64,000 nt of DNA from Mesorhizobium silamurunense (GCF_014843825.1 NZ_JHQR01000075.1:1-64000); one strand, 5' to 3'; positions 8,544 to 20,162 are shown, numbered from the stretch's first letter. Notes: a model not told the origin generated them from the letters alone. Numbers and translations are program-made.

Positions 8544-9509
8544 GTGCTCGAGGGGTTCGGCCCGATCTACGCCGTCTACGCCGCGGCGGCGCTCACCGGC
8601 ATCATGATCGCCGAAGGCTGCTACCTGCTCTATGCCGGCCGCAGCGACAAGCGCACGGCGATCAACCGCCGCATGAAGCTGGCGGAGAACAAGATCAGCC
8701 AGGAGCAGGTGCTGATCCAGTTGCGCAAGGAGCGCGGCGTGGAAGCCGGCACGCCCCTCTTTTCCTTCGATCGCTTTCGCGCCTTGCGCACGCAGTCCGG
8801 CATGATCATGCCGCTGCCCAAATTCCTCATGATCACGTCGGGTGTGGCTTTCGCGTTGGCGCTTGTCGCCATCTGGTACGGCCTGCCGCTGCTCTTCGGC
8901 CTGATCCTGCTTCTCGTGCTGCTGCCGGTCCTGCCGGTGATGGCGATGCGTTTTCTGCGCAAGCGCCGGCATAAGCGCTTCGGCCTGCAGTTGCCGGAAG
9001 CGCTGGAGCTGATCACGCGCGGCCTCAAAGCCGGCCACCCGGTGCCGGTGGCGATCGCAATGGTGGCGCGTGAGATGGCCGATCCGATCGGCACCGAGTT
9101 CGGCGTCGTGGCCGACGAGGTGACCTACGGCTCCGATCTGGTTTCGGCACTCAACAACCTGTTCGAGCGGGTCGGCCACGAAGACCTGCCGCTGTTCGTC
9201 ACCGCCGTGTCGATCCAGAGCAGCTCCGGCGGCAATCTGCGAGAGATCCTGGACGGGCTGTCGTCGACGATCCGCGAGCGCGGCAAGCTGCGGCGCAAGG
9301 TGCGCGCGATTTCGACCGAGGGCCGCATGTCGGCCTATATCCTGACCGCCGTTCCGGTGCTTCTGTTCACTGCCATCATGGTGCTCATGCCGCAGTTCTA
9401 CCGGGACGTCTGGGGAATACCGAAGACCTGGTACATGCTGGGCGGCTCCATCCTGTGGCTTCTGCTCGGCAACGCCATCATGTTCAAGATGTCGAATTTC
9501 AGGTTCTGA
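8544..9509 (+). CDS. tadB: Tad inner-membrane platform protein TadB
   Basis: 321 residues from a GTG start with GGAG just upstream in the end of cpaF. There is one N-terminal membrane segment, a pair of segments at about residues 90-130, a GspF/T2SSF domain (about 155-280, ELITRGLKAGHPVPVAI) and two C-terminal segments. With TadC it forms the platform on which CpaF acts. It is three bases from cpaF and one base from tadC, so these are one transcription unit. Confidence 0.93.
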   Translation: MLEGFGPIYAVYAAAALTGIMIAEGCYLLYAGRSDKRTAINRRMKLAENKISQEQVLIQLRKERGVEAGTPLFSFDRFRALRTQSGMIMPLPKFLMITSGVAFALALVAIWYGLPLLFGLILLLVLLPVLPVMAMRFLRKRRHKRFGLQLPEALELITRGLKAGHPVPVAIAMVAREMADPIGTEFGVVADEVTYGSDLVSALNNLFERVGHEDLPLFVTAVSIQSSSGGNLREILDGLSSTIRERGKLRRKVRAISTEGRMSAYILTAVPVLLFTAIMVLMPQFYRDVWGIPKTWYMLGGSILWLLLGNAIMFKMSNFRF

Positions 9510-9510
9510 G

Positions 9511-10473
9511 ATGGAAGACATCATCCGCTTCCTCGCCTCGCTCGCGCCGACCTCGTTGATGCCGGTGGCGGCGCTGCTGCTGGTGGTGGGCGGCGGCGCG
9601 ATGGCCTGGCCGCTGGTCGTCGCCAAGGGCGACCGCAACGAGGTCAAGCGCCGGTTGAAGGTTGAGGTGACCCAGCCGGTCGAGCAGGCGGAGCCGGCGC
9701 CCAGAAAAAACGCGAACGCCGTGCGCGAGAAGGCGGTGAGGCGGGCGCAGGAATTCTATGCCAAGAGCGATCCGGAGAATGTCGCGCGGTTGCGCATGAA
9801 GCTCATCCAGGCCGGCTATATGGAGCCGCGCGCCGTCGGCATGTTCTTCCTGATCCGTTTTGCCACGCTGGTCGGAATGGCGCTTGGCGCGTTCCTGGTC
9901 AACCATTGGGCGGCCAGCGCCGAGTCGACCGTGACCAGCCGCTGGACCTTCGTCATCCTGTCGGGAGCGGCCGGTTATTTCCTGCCGGGCTTGGTGCTGA
10001 CCCAGAAGGTACGGGAAAAGATGCGCGAATACCGCAACGGCTTTCCCGACTTCATGGATCTGATGATCGTCTGCTCCGACGCCGGCATGAGCATGGAGGC
10101 CGGCATCGAGCGCGTCTCGAAGGAACTCGCCAAGACCTATCCGTCGCTCAGCCAGAACCTGCAACTGGTGTCGCTGGAACTCAGGGCCGGCCGCAGCCTC
10201 GACGATGCGTTGAAGGCGCTCGCCGATCGCCTCAGCCTCGACGAGGTCCGATCCTTCGCGACGCTCCTGCAGCAGTCCAAGGAGCTCGGCACCAGCCTGT
10301 CGGGTGCGCTGCGCGTCTTTTCCGACGAAATGCGCCACAAGCGCATGTCGCTTGCCGAGGAGAAGGCGCATGCCTTGCCGGCCAAGATGTCGGTGCCGGT
10401 GACGGTGTGCATCCTGCCGGTGGTGCTGATGGTCGCCATTATCCCGATCGTCGTGAAGCTGACCTCACACTGA
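9511..10473 (+). CDS. tadC: Tad inner-membrane platform protein TadC
   Basis: 320 residues, paralogous in plan to TadB: an N-terminal membrane segment, a cytoplasmic linker, a membrane pair at about residues 105-160, a GspF domain (about 180-300, FMDLMIVCSDAGMSMEAG) and a hydrophobic C-terminus. The start ATG lies one base after the tadB stop. The stop codon is directly abutted by a long palindromic element, which probably ends or weakens the transcript before tadD. Confidence 0.93.
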   Translation: MEDIIRFLASLAPTSLMPVAALLLVVGGGAMAWPLVVAKGDRNEVKRRLKVEVTQPVEQAEPAPRKNANAVREKAVRRAQEFYAKSDPENVARLRMKLIQAGYMEPRAVGMFFLIRFATLVGMALGAFLVNHWAASAESTVTSRWTFVILSGAAGYFLPGLVLTQKVREKMREYRNGFPDFMDLMIVCSDAGMSMEAGIERVSKELAKTYPSLSQNLQLVSLELRAGRSLDDALKALADRLSLDEVRSFATLLQQSKELGTSLSGALRVFSDEMRHKRMSLAEEKAHALPAKMSVPVTVCILPVVLMVAIIPIVVKLTSH

Positions 10474-10586
10474 GGATTCAGGTGAGGCCGGCCTGCAAAT
10501 GGCGGCTTCCGGTGCTCACGTACTTTAAGTACGCTCCGCTCCGGTTCTCGAAATCCACCATTTTCGACTCGGCCTGACCTGAATCC
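10474..10586. repeat. Long imperfect palindromic element between tadC and tadD
   Basis: The element starts at the base after the tadC stop. The outer arms (10474-10490 and 10570-10586) match at 16 of 17 positions. Further partial pairing continues inward to a perfect centre CGTACTT-T-AAGTACG. The whole 113 bases can fold into one long hairpin on either strand. The sequence resembles the RIME/REP-like intergenic repeats of Rhizobiales; the family name is from memory. It may act as a terminator or mRNA stabiliser for the tad operon. Confidence 0.75.
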
Positions 10587-10722
10587 AGGCGCGCAGATCT
10601 AGCCAAGCGGCGCTGGTTAACGCATCCTTTGCACGCAACTGAAATTTAGGCGCATTTCGGCACCGAAGCTTAATCGCTGTGCTTTATGGTCCCTGCTGAA
10701 GAACGACCCGGCAAATCGGGCG

Positions 10723-11208
10723 ATGGGGCAGGGCATGCGTCACAGACTTCCCACGGCAGCGGCGGCGTTGGCGGCCGTCTTGATGATCACCGGCTGCACG
10801 ACCAACAACAACGTCGACACGACCAAGACCACCGCGATCCAGCCGACGGCCAAGGACGTCAGCGCCACCGACCTGGCGGAGGGCAAGGCGCAGTTCCGCG
10901 AGGCGAATTTCGGCCTTGCCGAGCAGCATTTTCGCAAGGCGGTGGAACTCAAGGCCGACAATGCCGAAGCCTGGTTGGGGCTTGCCGCTTCCTATGACGA
11001 GCTCGGCCGCTTCGACTTTGCCGATCGCGCCTATGCCCAATTGCTGAGGGTCGCCGGGCGCCAGCCGCAGATCGTCAACAATATGGGCTATTCGCAACTC
11101 CTGCGCGGCAACAAGAAGAAGGCAAGGGCGCTGCTGCTCGAAGCTAAGGCCGGCATGGCCGACCAGACCGTGGTCGACGCCAATCTGGCACTGCTGAACA
11201 AGAGCTAG
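10723..11208 (+). CDS. tadD: TPR lipoprotein TadD
   Basis: 161 residues with a lipoprotein signal and lipobox MITGC at about residue 25. At least two tetratricopeptide repeats follow (AKAQFREANFGLAEQHF-like and AEAWLGLAASYDELGRF-like units, residues 55-125). TadD is a Tad accessory lipoprotein, thought to support secretin or pilus assembly. An ATG at 10735 with a GGCAGG-like site just upstream is an equally good start, giving a shorter basic signal peptide. It is separated from tadC by 249 bases that include the palindromic element, so it probably has its own promoter. Confidence 0.85.
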   Translation: MGQGMRHRLPTAAAALAAVLMITGCTTNNNVDTTKTTAIQPTAKDVSATDLAEGKAQFREANFGLAEQHFRKAVELKADNAEAWLGLAASYDELGRFDFADRAYAQLLRVAGRQPQIVNNMGYSQLLRGNKKKARALLLEAKAGMADQTVVDANLALLNKS

Positions 11209-11550
11209 AGCCTATCGGGCTTGGATTGAACCGCTCCGCCCGAATGGCGAAATCAAAGCGACAGGGCGGAATTTCCGGCTGGCGGAAGCCCGCTTGTCAG
11301 CCGGCTTACCAAGTGTACAACATCAGGCAAATGCCGTTTTTCGCGCGGATCGCCTCGCGCTCGTGGAAAAGAACTGTTTCAATATAAGCCAAAAATTTCT
11401 AGTCTTCGCATCTGCCACACGTAGTAGTGTATGCTTTGTAAACCTTGTCGGAAGGTTGGGTCGAAAGGTTAGCTGAAAACGGTATCAGCGGGCCGCCGTT
11501 AACCTAGAATGCAGCGTAACCGACGACTCCCAAGAGGCTGCGGCTCAACA
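11209..11550. other. Intergenic stretch before the diguanylate cyclase, with small inverted repeats
   Basis: No gene is supported in these 342 bases. Two small inverted repeats are visible: AACCTT-N5-AAGGTT at 11441-11457, and ACAC-N6-GTGT just upstream near 11417-11430. They are AT-richer than the surroundings and may belong to the promoter of the next gene. No convincing -35/-10 pair could be fixed by eye. Confidence 0.4.
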
Positions 11551-12723
11551 ATGTTGGATTTTAGTTCGCTCCTGCTCGCGGCGGCGCTGTCGGGCACGTG
11601 CCTCAGCATCACCATGCTGGCGATCTGGTTCACCGCTCCGCGGGCGCGCTTCGTGCTGACGGTGGCGTGCGGCATCCTTGTGCTTGTCGCGCATGTCGTT
11701 CTGTTCTGGCAATACACCAAGGAACCCAACCCCTGGCTCTGCCAGGCAGTGCTGGTGCTGCTCAGCCTGGGGTTCCTCATCATCTGCATGTCGGCGATGC
11801 AATATCTGGGCGTCGGCAACCATGGCAGCGTTGTTCTGCCGACGCTTGCAGCCATGGCCGCCTGCGCCCTCGTCACCTATTTCGGCTTCGACGGCGTCGG
11901 CTTCCTCATCACCTATTCGACGGTGACGGCGCTGCTCGCCGCGATCGGTGCGATGTTTTGGATGAAGGGCGACCACGACCGCCGGATCCTGCTGGTCGTC
12001 TCGTTCCTCAGCGGCGCCTGTGGCTTGTCCTTCGCGCTGTGCGGCCTGGTGCTGCTGGTGCGGGGGCAATGGGTTCTCGGCGCCGCGCCCGACAACTGGG
12101 CTGAGCGGCTGAATTCCGTCGTCGCCGTCGCCTGCATGACCGGCCTCGGCGCGCTGACGCTTTCGCTGCATCATCTGCAGGCGCAGATCGAGCTCAAGGC
12201 CGAGACCATGACCGATCCGCTGACCGGCCTGATGAACCGCAGGGCGCTCAACGACCTTTATGGCGATCGCAGCTTCGGTCCGTTCATGGCGATCGCGATG
12301 TTCGATCTCGACCATTTCAAGACGACCAACGACGTCTTCGGCCATCCTGTCGGCGATCAGGTCCTTTGCCGCTTCGCGGCAGTGATCAAGAAATATGGCA
12401 AGACAGGCATCGACGCCTTCCGGCTGGGTGGCGAGGAGTTTGCGCTCGTCATGTCGCGCATGACGCCCGAAAAGGCGCATGACATGGCAAGCAGGATCGG
12501 CGTCGCCTTCGGCACCGAAATTGTTTCGACCCATCGCGGCCCATTGCGCAGCAGCGTCAGCGGCGGCATGGGATTTGGCGCCGCCGACGGCCGGACCCTG
12601 GACGAGGTGCTGGCTGAGGCCGATGCCGCGCTCTACGCCGCCAAGCGCGCCGGGCGAAACCGCGTGATCGCCGATCGCAAGGCGGGCCAGCCCGATGCCG
12701 GGCCGGCCCTGCGCTCGGCCTGA
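11551..12723 (+). CDS. Membrane-bound diguanylate cyclase (GGDEF)
   Basis: 390 residues. About six hydrophobic segments fill residues 1-190, followed by a GGDEF domain (about 205-365) with DPLTGLMNRRAL, FDLDHFKTTND and the active-site motif GGEEF. It should make cyclic di-GMP from two GTP. The inhibitory RxxD site that normally precedes GGEEF is absent (KTGI at that place), so product feedback is probably lost. There is no EAL domain. The start at 11551 (MLDFSS) is preferred because the upstream ATG at 11509 adds a basic stretch without a ribosome site. It follows tadD on the same strand and may tune pilus or surface behaviour; that link is inference. Confidence 0.88.
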   Translation: MLDFSSLLLAAALSGTCLSITMLAIWFTAPRARFVLTVACGILVLVAHVVLFWQYTKEPNPWLCQAVLVLLSLGFLIICMSAMQYLGVGNHGSVVLPTLAAMAACALVTYFGFDGVGFLITYSTVTALLAAIGAMFWMKGDHDRRILLVVSFLSGACGLSFALCGLVLLVRGQWVLGAAPDNWAERLNSVVAVACMTGLGALTLSLHHLQAQIELKAETMTDPLTGLMNRRALNDLYGDRSFGPFMAIAMFDLDHFKTTNDVFGHPVGDQVLCRFAAVIKKYGKTGIDAFRLGGEEFALVMSRMTPEKAHDMASRIGVAFGTEIVSTHRGPLRSSVSGGMGFGAADGRTLDEVLAEADAALYAAKRAGRNRVIADRKAGQPDAGPALRSA

Positions 12724-12735
12724 ACTTCTTGTCCG

Positions 12736-15546
<2,811 letters not shown>

Positions 15547-15562
15547 TTCTAAAATCCTGGTA

Positions 15563-15931
15563 TCAGCCGATATGGGCTTTGTAGGCGGCCTCATCCATAA
15601 GGCTGTCGAGCTGGCCTGTGTTGGAAAGCTTCATCTTCCAAAGCCAGCCGTCGCCGGACGCCGCCGAATTGACCAGCGAAGGGTCGGACGACAGCGAGGT
15701 ATTGGCTTCGATGATCTCGCCGTCGACCGGCGCGTAGACATCCGAGGCCGCCTTGACGGATTCCACGACCACGGCAGTGTCGCCCTTGGCGAGCTTGCGG
15801 CCGATTTCCGGCAGTTCGACAAAGACGAGATCGCCAAGCTGCTCCTGCGCGTAGTCGGTGATACCGACAGTGGCGACGCCGCCTTCGACGCGCAGCCATT
15901 CATGGTCCTCGGTGAAATAGGTATTTGCCAT
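15563..15931 (-). CDS. gcvH: Glycine cleavage system H protein
   Basis: 122 residues, the usual length. The lipoylation site is Lys60 in [15 protein letters not shown]. It shuttles the aminomethyl intermediate between GcvP, GcvT and lipoamide dehydrogenase. The start at 15931 ([12 protein letters not shown]) has AAGGA nine bases upstream. It lies 7 bases after gcvT and 16 bases before gcvP. Confidence 0.97.
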   Translation of the reverse strand: MANTYFTEDHEWLRVEGGVATVGITDYAQEQLGDLVFVELPEIGRKLAKGDTAVVVESVKAASDVYAPVDGEIIEANTSLSSDPSLVNSAASGDGWLWKMKLSNTGQLDSLMDEAAYKAHIG

Positions 15932-15938
15932 CGGAAAT

Positions 15939-17039
15939 TCATCCTTTGCGGTAGCGATGTGGCGTGAAGGGGAGCGATGTGACGTCGACGGGGATTTTGG
16001 TCCCGCGGACATCGGCGAACAGTCTGGTGCCGGGTTTGGCCAGCGCGGTGTTGACGTAGCCCATGGCCACCGGGTGGCCCGTCGAGGGGCCGAAGCCGCC
16101 CGAGGTGACGTGGCCGGCCGGATTGCCGTCGGTGTCGATCAGCGCCGCGTCTGCGCGCACCGGCTGGCGACCATCGGGCTTCAGGCCGACGCGCTTCTGC
16201 GACGGACCGCGCTCGAGGATCGAGCGCAACGCGTCGGCGCCGATGAAATGACCGGAGGCGCGGACCTCCTTGGGGATCGCCCACATCAAACCGGCGCTCG
16301 CCGGGTCGATCTCGGGTGTCAGATCATGGCCGTGAAGGCAAAGCCCGGCCTCGAGGCGCAGGCTATCGCGGGCGGCGAGGCCGATCCATTGCACGCGCTC
16401 GTCCTGCAGCAGCTTCGCGACGAGATCGCGGGCGTCCGCCTCGGGCAGCCCGATCTCGAAACCGTCCTCGCCAGTATAGCCGGAGCGGCTCATGAACCAA
16501 TTTTGCCGGGGCTCGATACCATGCATGAACAGCAGCGAGCCGGTTTCGATGCCAGCCCGCGCAAGGGCCGCCCAGGCATCCGGTCCCTGGATCGCCAGGA
16601 AAACCCGATCAAGCGGTTCCACCCTTGCGTCGAAATCCGCGGCCAGCGCGTGAAGATGCTTTTCGTCCTCGACAGCGTTGCCGGCATTGGCCACCACCAT
16701 GAAGCGGTTGTCGCCGAGCCGGGTGACGATCAGGTCGTCGATGATGCCTGCCGCCTCGTTGAGGAAGAGGGTGTATTTGGACTGAGAGATTTCCAGCGCG
16801 CCGGCGTCAAGCGGGCAGGCGCGGTTCAGCAGCGCCGCAGCATCCGGACCGCTGACCTCGAACAGCTTCATATGCGAGATGTCGAAGAGGCCGGCATGCT
16901 CGCGCGTGTGAAGGTGCTCCTTCATCACGCCCGCCGGATAGGTCAGCGGCATCGACCAGCCGGCGAACGCGCCGAAACGCGCGCCAGCGGCGTGGTGCAA
17001 ACCCTCGAGGGGTAGGTGTTTGGTGTCTTCGCCCGTCAT
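15939..17039 (-). CDS. gcvT: Aminomethyltransferase, glycine cleavage T protein
   Basis: 366 residues. It begins [20 protein letters not shown]-like, with the family motifs [22 protein letters not shown] and an intact C-terminal barrel ([18 protein letters not shown]). It releases ammonia and transfers the methylene group to tetrahydrofolate. The start is preceded by GGAG at a spacing of six to seven bases. It is the first gene of the operon and sits directly behind the tandem glycine riboswitch. Confidence 0.96.
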   Translation of the reverse strand: MTGEDTKHLPLEGLHHAAGARFGAFAGWSMPLTYPAGVMKEHLHTREHAGLFDISHMKLFEVSGPDAAALLNRACPLDAGALEISQSKYTLFLNEAAGIIDDLIVTRLGDNRFMVVANAGNAVEDEKHLHALAADFDARVEPLDRVFLAIQGPDAWAALARAGIETGSLLFMHGIEPRQNWFMSRSGYTGEDGFEIGLPEADARDLVAKLLQDERVQWIGLAARDSLRLEAGLCLHGHDLTPEIDPASAGLMWAIPKEVRASGHFIGADALRSILERGPSQKRVGLKPDGRQPVRADAALIDTDGNPAGHVTSGGFGPSTGHPVAMGYVNTALAKPGTRLFADVRGTKIPVDVTSLPFTPHRYRKG

Positions 17040-17065
17040 GTCTTCTCCAGAGTCGCACGCGATTC

Positions 17066-17082
17066 GACCGCCATTGGCGGTC
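17066..17082 (-). promoter_or_regulatory. Hairpin between glycine riboswitch and gcvT
   Basis: A perfect seven-base stem (GACCGCC / GGCGGTC) with a three-base loop lies 9 bases after the second aptamer and 27 bases before the gcvT start. No T-run follows, so it is not a simple intrinsic terminator. It may be part of the expression platform; the gcvT Shine-Dalgarno itself lies outside the stem. Confidence 0.4.
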
Positions 17083-17090
17083 CAGTCCGT

Positions 17091-17272
17091 GCCCCTCTGT
17101 CTGAAGCCTGAGAGACTCGCGCCCCGTAACTCTGTCGGCAGCGCTTACACCTTCGGCGCGGGAAGATTCCCGACTTTCCAGAGTTGTCTTTCCCGTCCAC
17201 GGTTCTTTTGCCTGAGAGATTTCGGGCGATTTCCCCTTCGGCGACAGCTTTTGCTGTTCTCTCCCGCAAACA
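17091..17272 (-). promoter_or_regulatory. Tandem glycine riboswitch controlling gcvTHP
   Basis: On the minus strand two glycine aptamers follow each other. Aptamer 1 (about 17272-17185) has GCGGGAGAG, GCCGAAGGGG and ATCTCTCAGGCAAAAG. Aptamer 2 (about 17180-17091) has GCGCCGAAGGTGTAAGCGC and GTCTCTCAGGCTTCAGACAG. These are the conserved blocks of the tandem glycine riboswitch. It lies directly upstream of gcvT, and in this family glycine binding turns on the cleavage operon. Edges are by eye, within a few bases. Confidence 0.92.
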
Positions 17273-17369
17273 GGTAGGACTCAGTCACCTGAATCCTCGA
17301 CGCGCCATCCATAGCCCGTCGGCGACACCTTGTCACCTCCCCGCGACATCCAAACAAGGTGGCTTGAGG

Positions 17370-18200
17370 CTACTGCTTCGGCTTGGCATGTTCCGGCTTG
17401 GCGCCGGTGTCGAAGCGCGACATCCACTTGAAGCCGCCAAACCAGTAGCGGCGCACGCCCGCGATTGTGCCGTCGGCGGTGCGCGCGCCGATCCAATTGT
17501 TGACGTACTGGACGAGGCGGACATCGTCGGGGCGCAGGGCAAAGGCTTCCGGCGTGCGCAGCAACGGGCCGCCTACCAGCTTGAATTTCGCGTCATAAAG
17601 CCTGGCTGCCATTTGCGGCGTCGGCGATGTAGCCACCATGGCTTGCGCATTGCCGCCGATGAGAGCGGCAAGGACGTCGGCGGTGTTGTCGAACGAAACG
17701 ATGTTCGCCTTCGGCAACGCCTCCTTCGTCGCCGCCTCGTCGGTGGAATTGGAAAGCACGGCGATCTTATAACCGGGCGCCGTCAGCGCCTTGCCCGGCC
17801 GTTTGCCGAGGCTGGCGATGGAGGCAACCATGCGAATGTCGGCGGCGCCCGTGGGGTTGGAGAACACGACCTCGCGGGCACGCTCTGGCGTGTTGGCATA
17901 GCCGGCCGCGATCAGGTCGAAGTCGCCCTTGAGCAGCCGCTGTTTGAGGTCGTTCCACGGCACCTCGATCAGCTTCAGCTCAACGCCGAGATCCGAGGCA
18001 AGCGCATTGGTGAGATCGACGTCGTAGCCCGCGAATTTGCCATCGGCCTTTTTGAGGATCCAGGGCGGATTGATTGCGACCCCGACCGTCAGCGTCTTCT
18101 GATCAATGACGCGTTTGAGACTGTCGTCAGCGCGGGCCGGCAAGAGGGTAAACCAGGCAGAAAGAGCAAGTATAATCGCGGCAATTATCTTAGCGCGCAT
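17370..18200 (-). CDS. Amino-acid-type ABC transporter substrate-binding protein (family 3)
   Basis: 276 residues with a signal peptide ending at LLPARA (about residue 24). The mature protein has the family-3 pattern: LTVGVAINPPWILKKADGKFAGYDVDL-like start (split here), FDLIAAGYANTPERAR and a hinge near residue 110. It binds a small polar solute, probably an amino acid, in the periplasm. No permease or ATPase gene is next to it, so it is an orphan binding protein or serves a transporter encoded elsewhere. It is transcribed in the direction of gcvT but ends 98 bases before the riboswitch. Confidence 0.85.
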   Translation of the reverse strand: MRAKIIAAIILALSAWFTLLPARADDSLKRVIDQKTLTVGVAINPPWILKKADGKFAGYDVDLTNALASDLGVELKLIEVPWNDLKQRLLKGDFDLIAAGYANTPERAREVVFSNPTGAADIRMVASIASLGKRPGKALTAPGYKIAVLSNSTDEAATKEALPKANIVSFDNTADVLAALIGGNAQAMVATSPTPQMAARLYDAKFKLVGGPLLRTPEAFALRPDDVRLVQYVNNWIGARTADGTIAGVRRYWFGGFKWMSRFDTGAKPEHAKPKQ

Positions 18201-18289
18201 GAATATAACCTCGCTGCTGGCCCCTCTGGTTGTCAGATTTACACAGAGGTGCCATTCTGTCGATAGCGGAGCCTGATGGAGACTTGCAA

Positions 18290-18892
18290 ATGTCGACGCG
18301 GATGGCGGTTACCGGTTCGATCATGTTTCTGGCCTGCGCTTTCGGCAATCCGGCAAAACTATCGCTTCTGCCCGATGCCGCGCAGGCGGCAGGCCCCAAA
18401 CGCGTGGTCTGCTCCAGCGCGGATTATCGCTACTCCTATTGCGGGGTCGACACGCGCGGCGGCGTGCAATTGACCAACCGGCTGTCGAAGTCGCGTTGCC
18501 AGTACGGCAGAAGCTGGGGCTATGACGGCGGCGGCATCTGGGTCGACAATGGCTGCTCGGCGGAATTCCTGGTCGCCGGCTCCGGCCGCAGGCCGTCTCC
18601 CGGCGATGCGGCGGCGGCGATCATTGTCGGGGGCATTGTCGGCGCGATCCTCGACAACAACAACCAGCACGGCCACCATTCGGACAATTACTATCCGAGG
18701 CCCAAGCCGCGGCGCGACGATCGGTGGATCGATCCGACGCCGCAATTCGACAAGGACGGCAATCCCAATTTCGATACCCACGGCAACTATCAGGGATGCC
18801 ACGGCGTCGGCTGTATGGTGGATAATCCGGACGACACGCAGGACGCCCCACCTGAGCCCGGTCAAACCACTTTCGATAGTTCGGACGAATGA
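18290..18892 (+). CDS. Exported DUF3011 domain protein
   Basis: 200 residues from the ATG at 18290, which has GGAG eight bases upstream. A signal peptide ends near QAAG (about residue 33). Residues 35-95 fit DUF3011: paired cysteines with LSKSRCQYGRSWGYDGGGIW and DNGCSAEF. A glycine/alanine segment (AAAIIVGGIVGAIL) and a His/Asn/Pro-rich acidic tail follow. The function of DUF3011 is unknown. It is divergent from the substrate-binding protein, with an 89-base shared upstream region. Confidence 0.75.
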   Translation: MSTRMAVTGSIMFLACAFGNPAKLSLLPDAAQAAGPKRVVCSSADYRYSYCGVDTRGGVQLTNRLSKSRCQYGRSWGYDGGGIWVDNGCSAEFLVAGSGRRPSPGDAAAAIIVGGIVGAILDNNNQHGHHSDNYYPRPKPRRDDRWIDPTPQFDKDGNPNFDTHGNYQGCHGVGCMVDNPDDTQDAPPEPGQTTFDSSDE

Positions 18893-18942
18893 TCGCGTCG
18901 CCAAGGCCTGCATGCTGAACGCCGGACGCGTCCGGCCGTTGC

Positions 18943-19352
18943 CTATTGGGAGCCGTCGTCTTGCAAAGGATGATGTTGGAATGGCCTTCGGGCCACCCGG
19001 CGAGTTCGGCCATGCGCTGGAAGCCGGCCTTTTCGTAGAGGCCAGGTCGAGACCCACACGCGCCACGCGCCACGAGCGGCCGCCTCGGAGACAAAAGCAT
19101 CAAGCAGCTTCCTGCCGTGGCCGACACCTCGGCAGGTTTCCTCGACCCACATCAGCTTAAGCTCGGCGATCCCCGCCCAGGAATAACCAGCGCGATGCCG
19201 ACGGCGCATCCATTTCCGTCTCGCAACGCAAAGACCAGGTTCCGGTCGTCGTTGCGGCCGACAAGGCGCCGGTTGTCCCCGTTTAAGCGCTCCTCAATGG
19301 CATCGAGTTCGGTCGGCGCCAGATCATGCTCGGCCAGCAGGCGAGGGGGCAT
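18943..19352 (-). pseudogene. GNAT family N-acetyltransferase, frame broken at least twice
   Basis: Three reading frames on the minus strand join into one GNAT protein. Frame 1 starts at 19352 (MPPRLLAEHDLAP) and runs to about 19180 (GNGCAVGIA). Frame 2 continues with GYSWAGIAELKLMWVEE and GVGHGRKLLDAFVSEAA, the acetyl-CoA site. Frame 3 gives LYEKAGFQRMAELAGWPEG and IILCKT. The first break fits a one-base deletion; the second fits a loss of about 17 bases around the usual DFQAP segment. Frame 2 regains a stop at 18943, which would need a further one-base change. The start overlaps the stop of the molybdopterin protein (TGATG), as in a coupled operon. It is not expected to make an active enzyme. 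Confidence 0.75.
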
Positions 19353-20161
19353 CAAATCCCGCCGTACCAGTCGTAGCCATTGTCCTCCCAATAGCCGCCG
19401 CGGCCGCCCCCGATAGCGGTGAAGCTGTCGATCAGCTCTATTTTGTAGAGATATTTCGGCATCTTGTAGCCGAGCTGGCGCTCGACCCGCACCCGCAGCG
19501 GCGCGCCGTTCTCGACTGGCAGCGGCTTGCCGTTCACGCCATAGGCCAGGATCGTCTGCGGGTGGCGGGCATCGATGAGGTCTATGCTGCCGTAATATTT
19601 GATGTCGCCCGACAGGCTTTGCTCGATCGTGTCGAGGCAGTGGAACATGACATAACGCGCCTCAGGCTTGACGACCGCCTGGTCGAGCACCAGCGCCAGC
19701 GGCGTGCCGGTCCATTTGGCGATGCAGCTCCAGCCTTCGACGCAGTCGTGGCGGGTGATCTGGGTTCGGCTCGGCATGTTCTGGAGCTGTTCGCGAGTGA
19801 GCGACAGCGGTTTTTCGACGAGGCCGGTAACCTCCAGGCGCCAGTCGGCGAAATTGTTGGTGAGAAGACCCTTGTAGGTGTCGTCGTCGGGCGCGGTGAC
19901 GCCGTTCGGCCGCTGCGGCTGGCGGATGTCGGCCTCGGTGAATTCCGGCGCCAGCGCATCGCGGCCGGCAAGCAGGCGCTGCGCGCGCCAGGTCAGGCCG
20001 TTGGCGTTTTCGAGAAAGCTGCGCAATCCGCCGCCGATGCCAAGGCCGCTGTCGAAGGCGTCGCAGCCCGACAGCGCGATGCCGGACAGGCCGAGGCTGG
20101 CCGAGGTGAGGAACTTTCTTCGGCTCATCTGAAACTTGGGGCTGATCTGGAATTTTGCCAT
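19352..20161 (-). CDS. Sulfite-oxidase-like molybdopterin-binding protein (YedY/MsrP-like)
   Basis: 269 residues. An N-terminal twin-arginine motif SRRKFLTSASLG at about residues 13-24 marks Tat export. The molybdopterin fold follows with HDCVEGWSCIAKWTG, whose Cys is the likely Mo ligand, and a conserved RVERQLGYKMPKYLYK region. It is shorter than MsrP of E. coli, so the substrate (methionine sulfoxide or another oxide) is open. The gene lies one base after a cytochrome b gene that should supply electrons. Confidence 0.85.
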   Translation of the reverse strand: MAKFQISPKFQMSRRKFLTSASLGLSGIALSGCDAFDSGLGIGGGLRSFLENANGLTWRAQRLLAGRDALAPEFTEADIRQPQRPNGVTAPDDDTYKGLLTNNFADWRLEVTGLVEKPLSLTREQLQNMPSRTQITRHDCVEGWSCIAKWTGTPLALVLDQAVVKPEARYVMFHCLDTIEQSLSGDIKYYGSIDLIDARHPQTILAYGVNGKPLPVENGAPLRVRVERQLGYKMPKYLYKIELIDSFTAIGGGRGGYWEDNGYDWYGGI

Positions 20162-20162
20162 G

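Noticed and set aside
6942-9647. A 901-codon minus-strand frame opposite cpaF, tadB and tadC
   Set aside because: Antisense shadow of three conserved genes.
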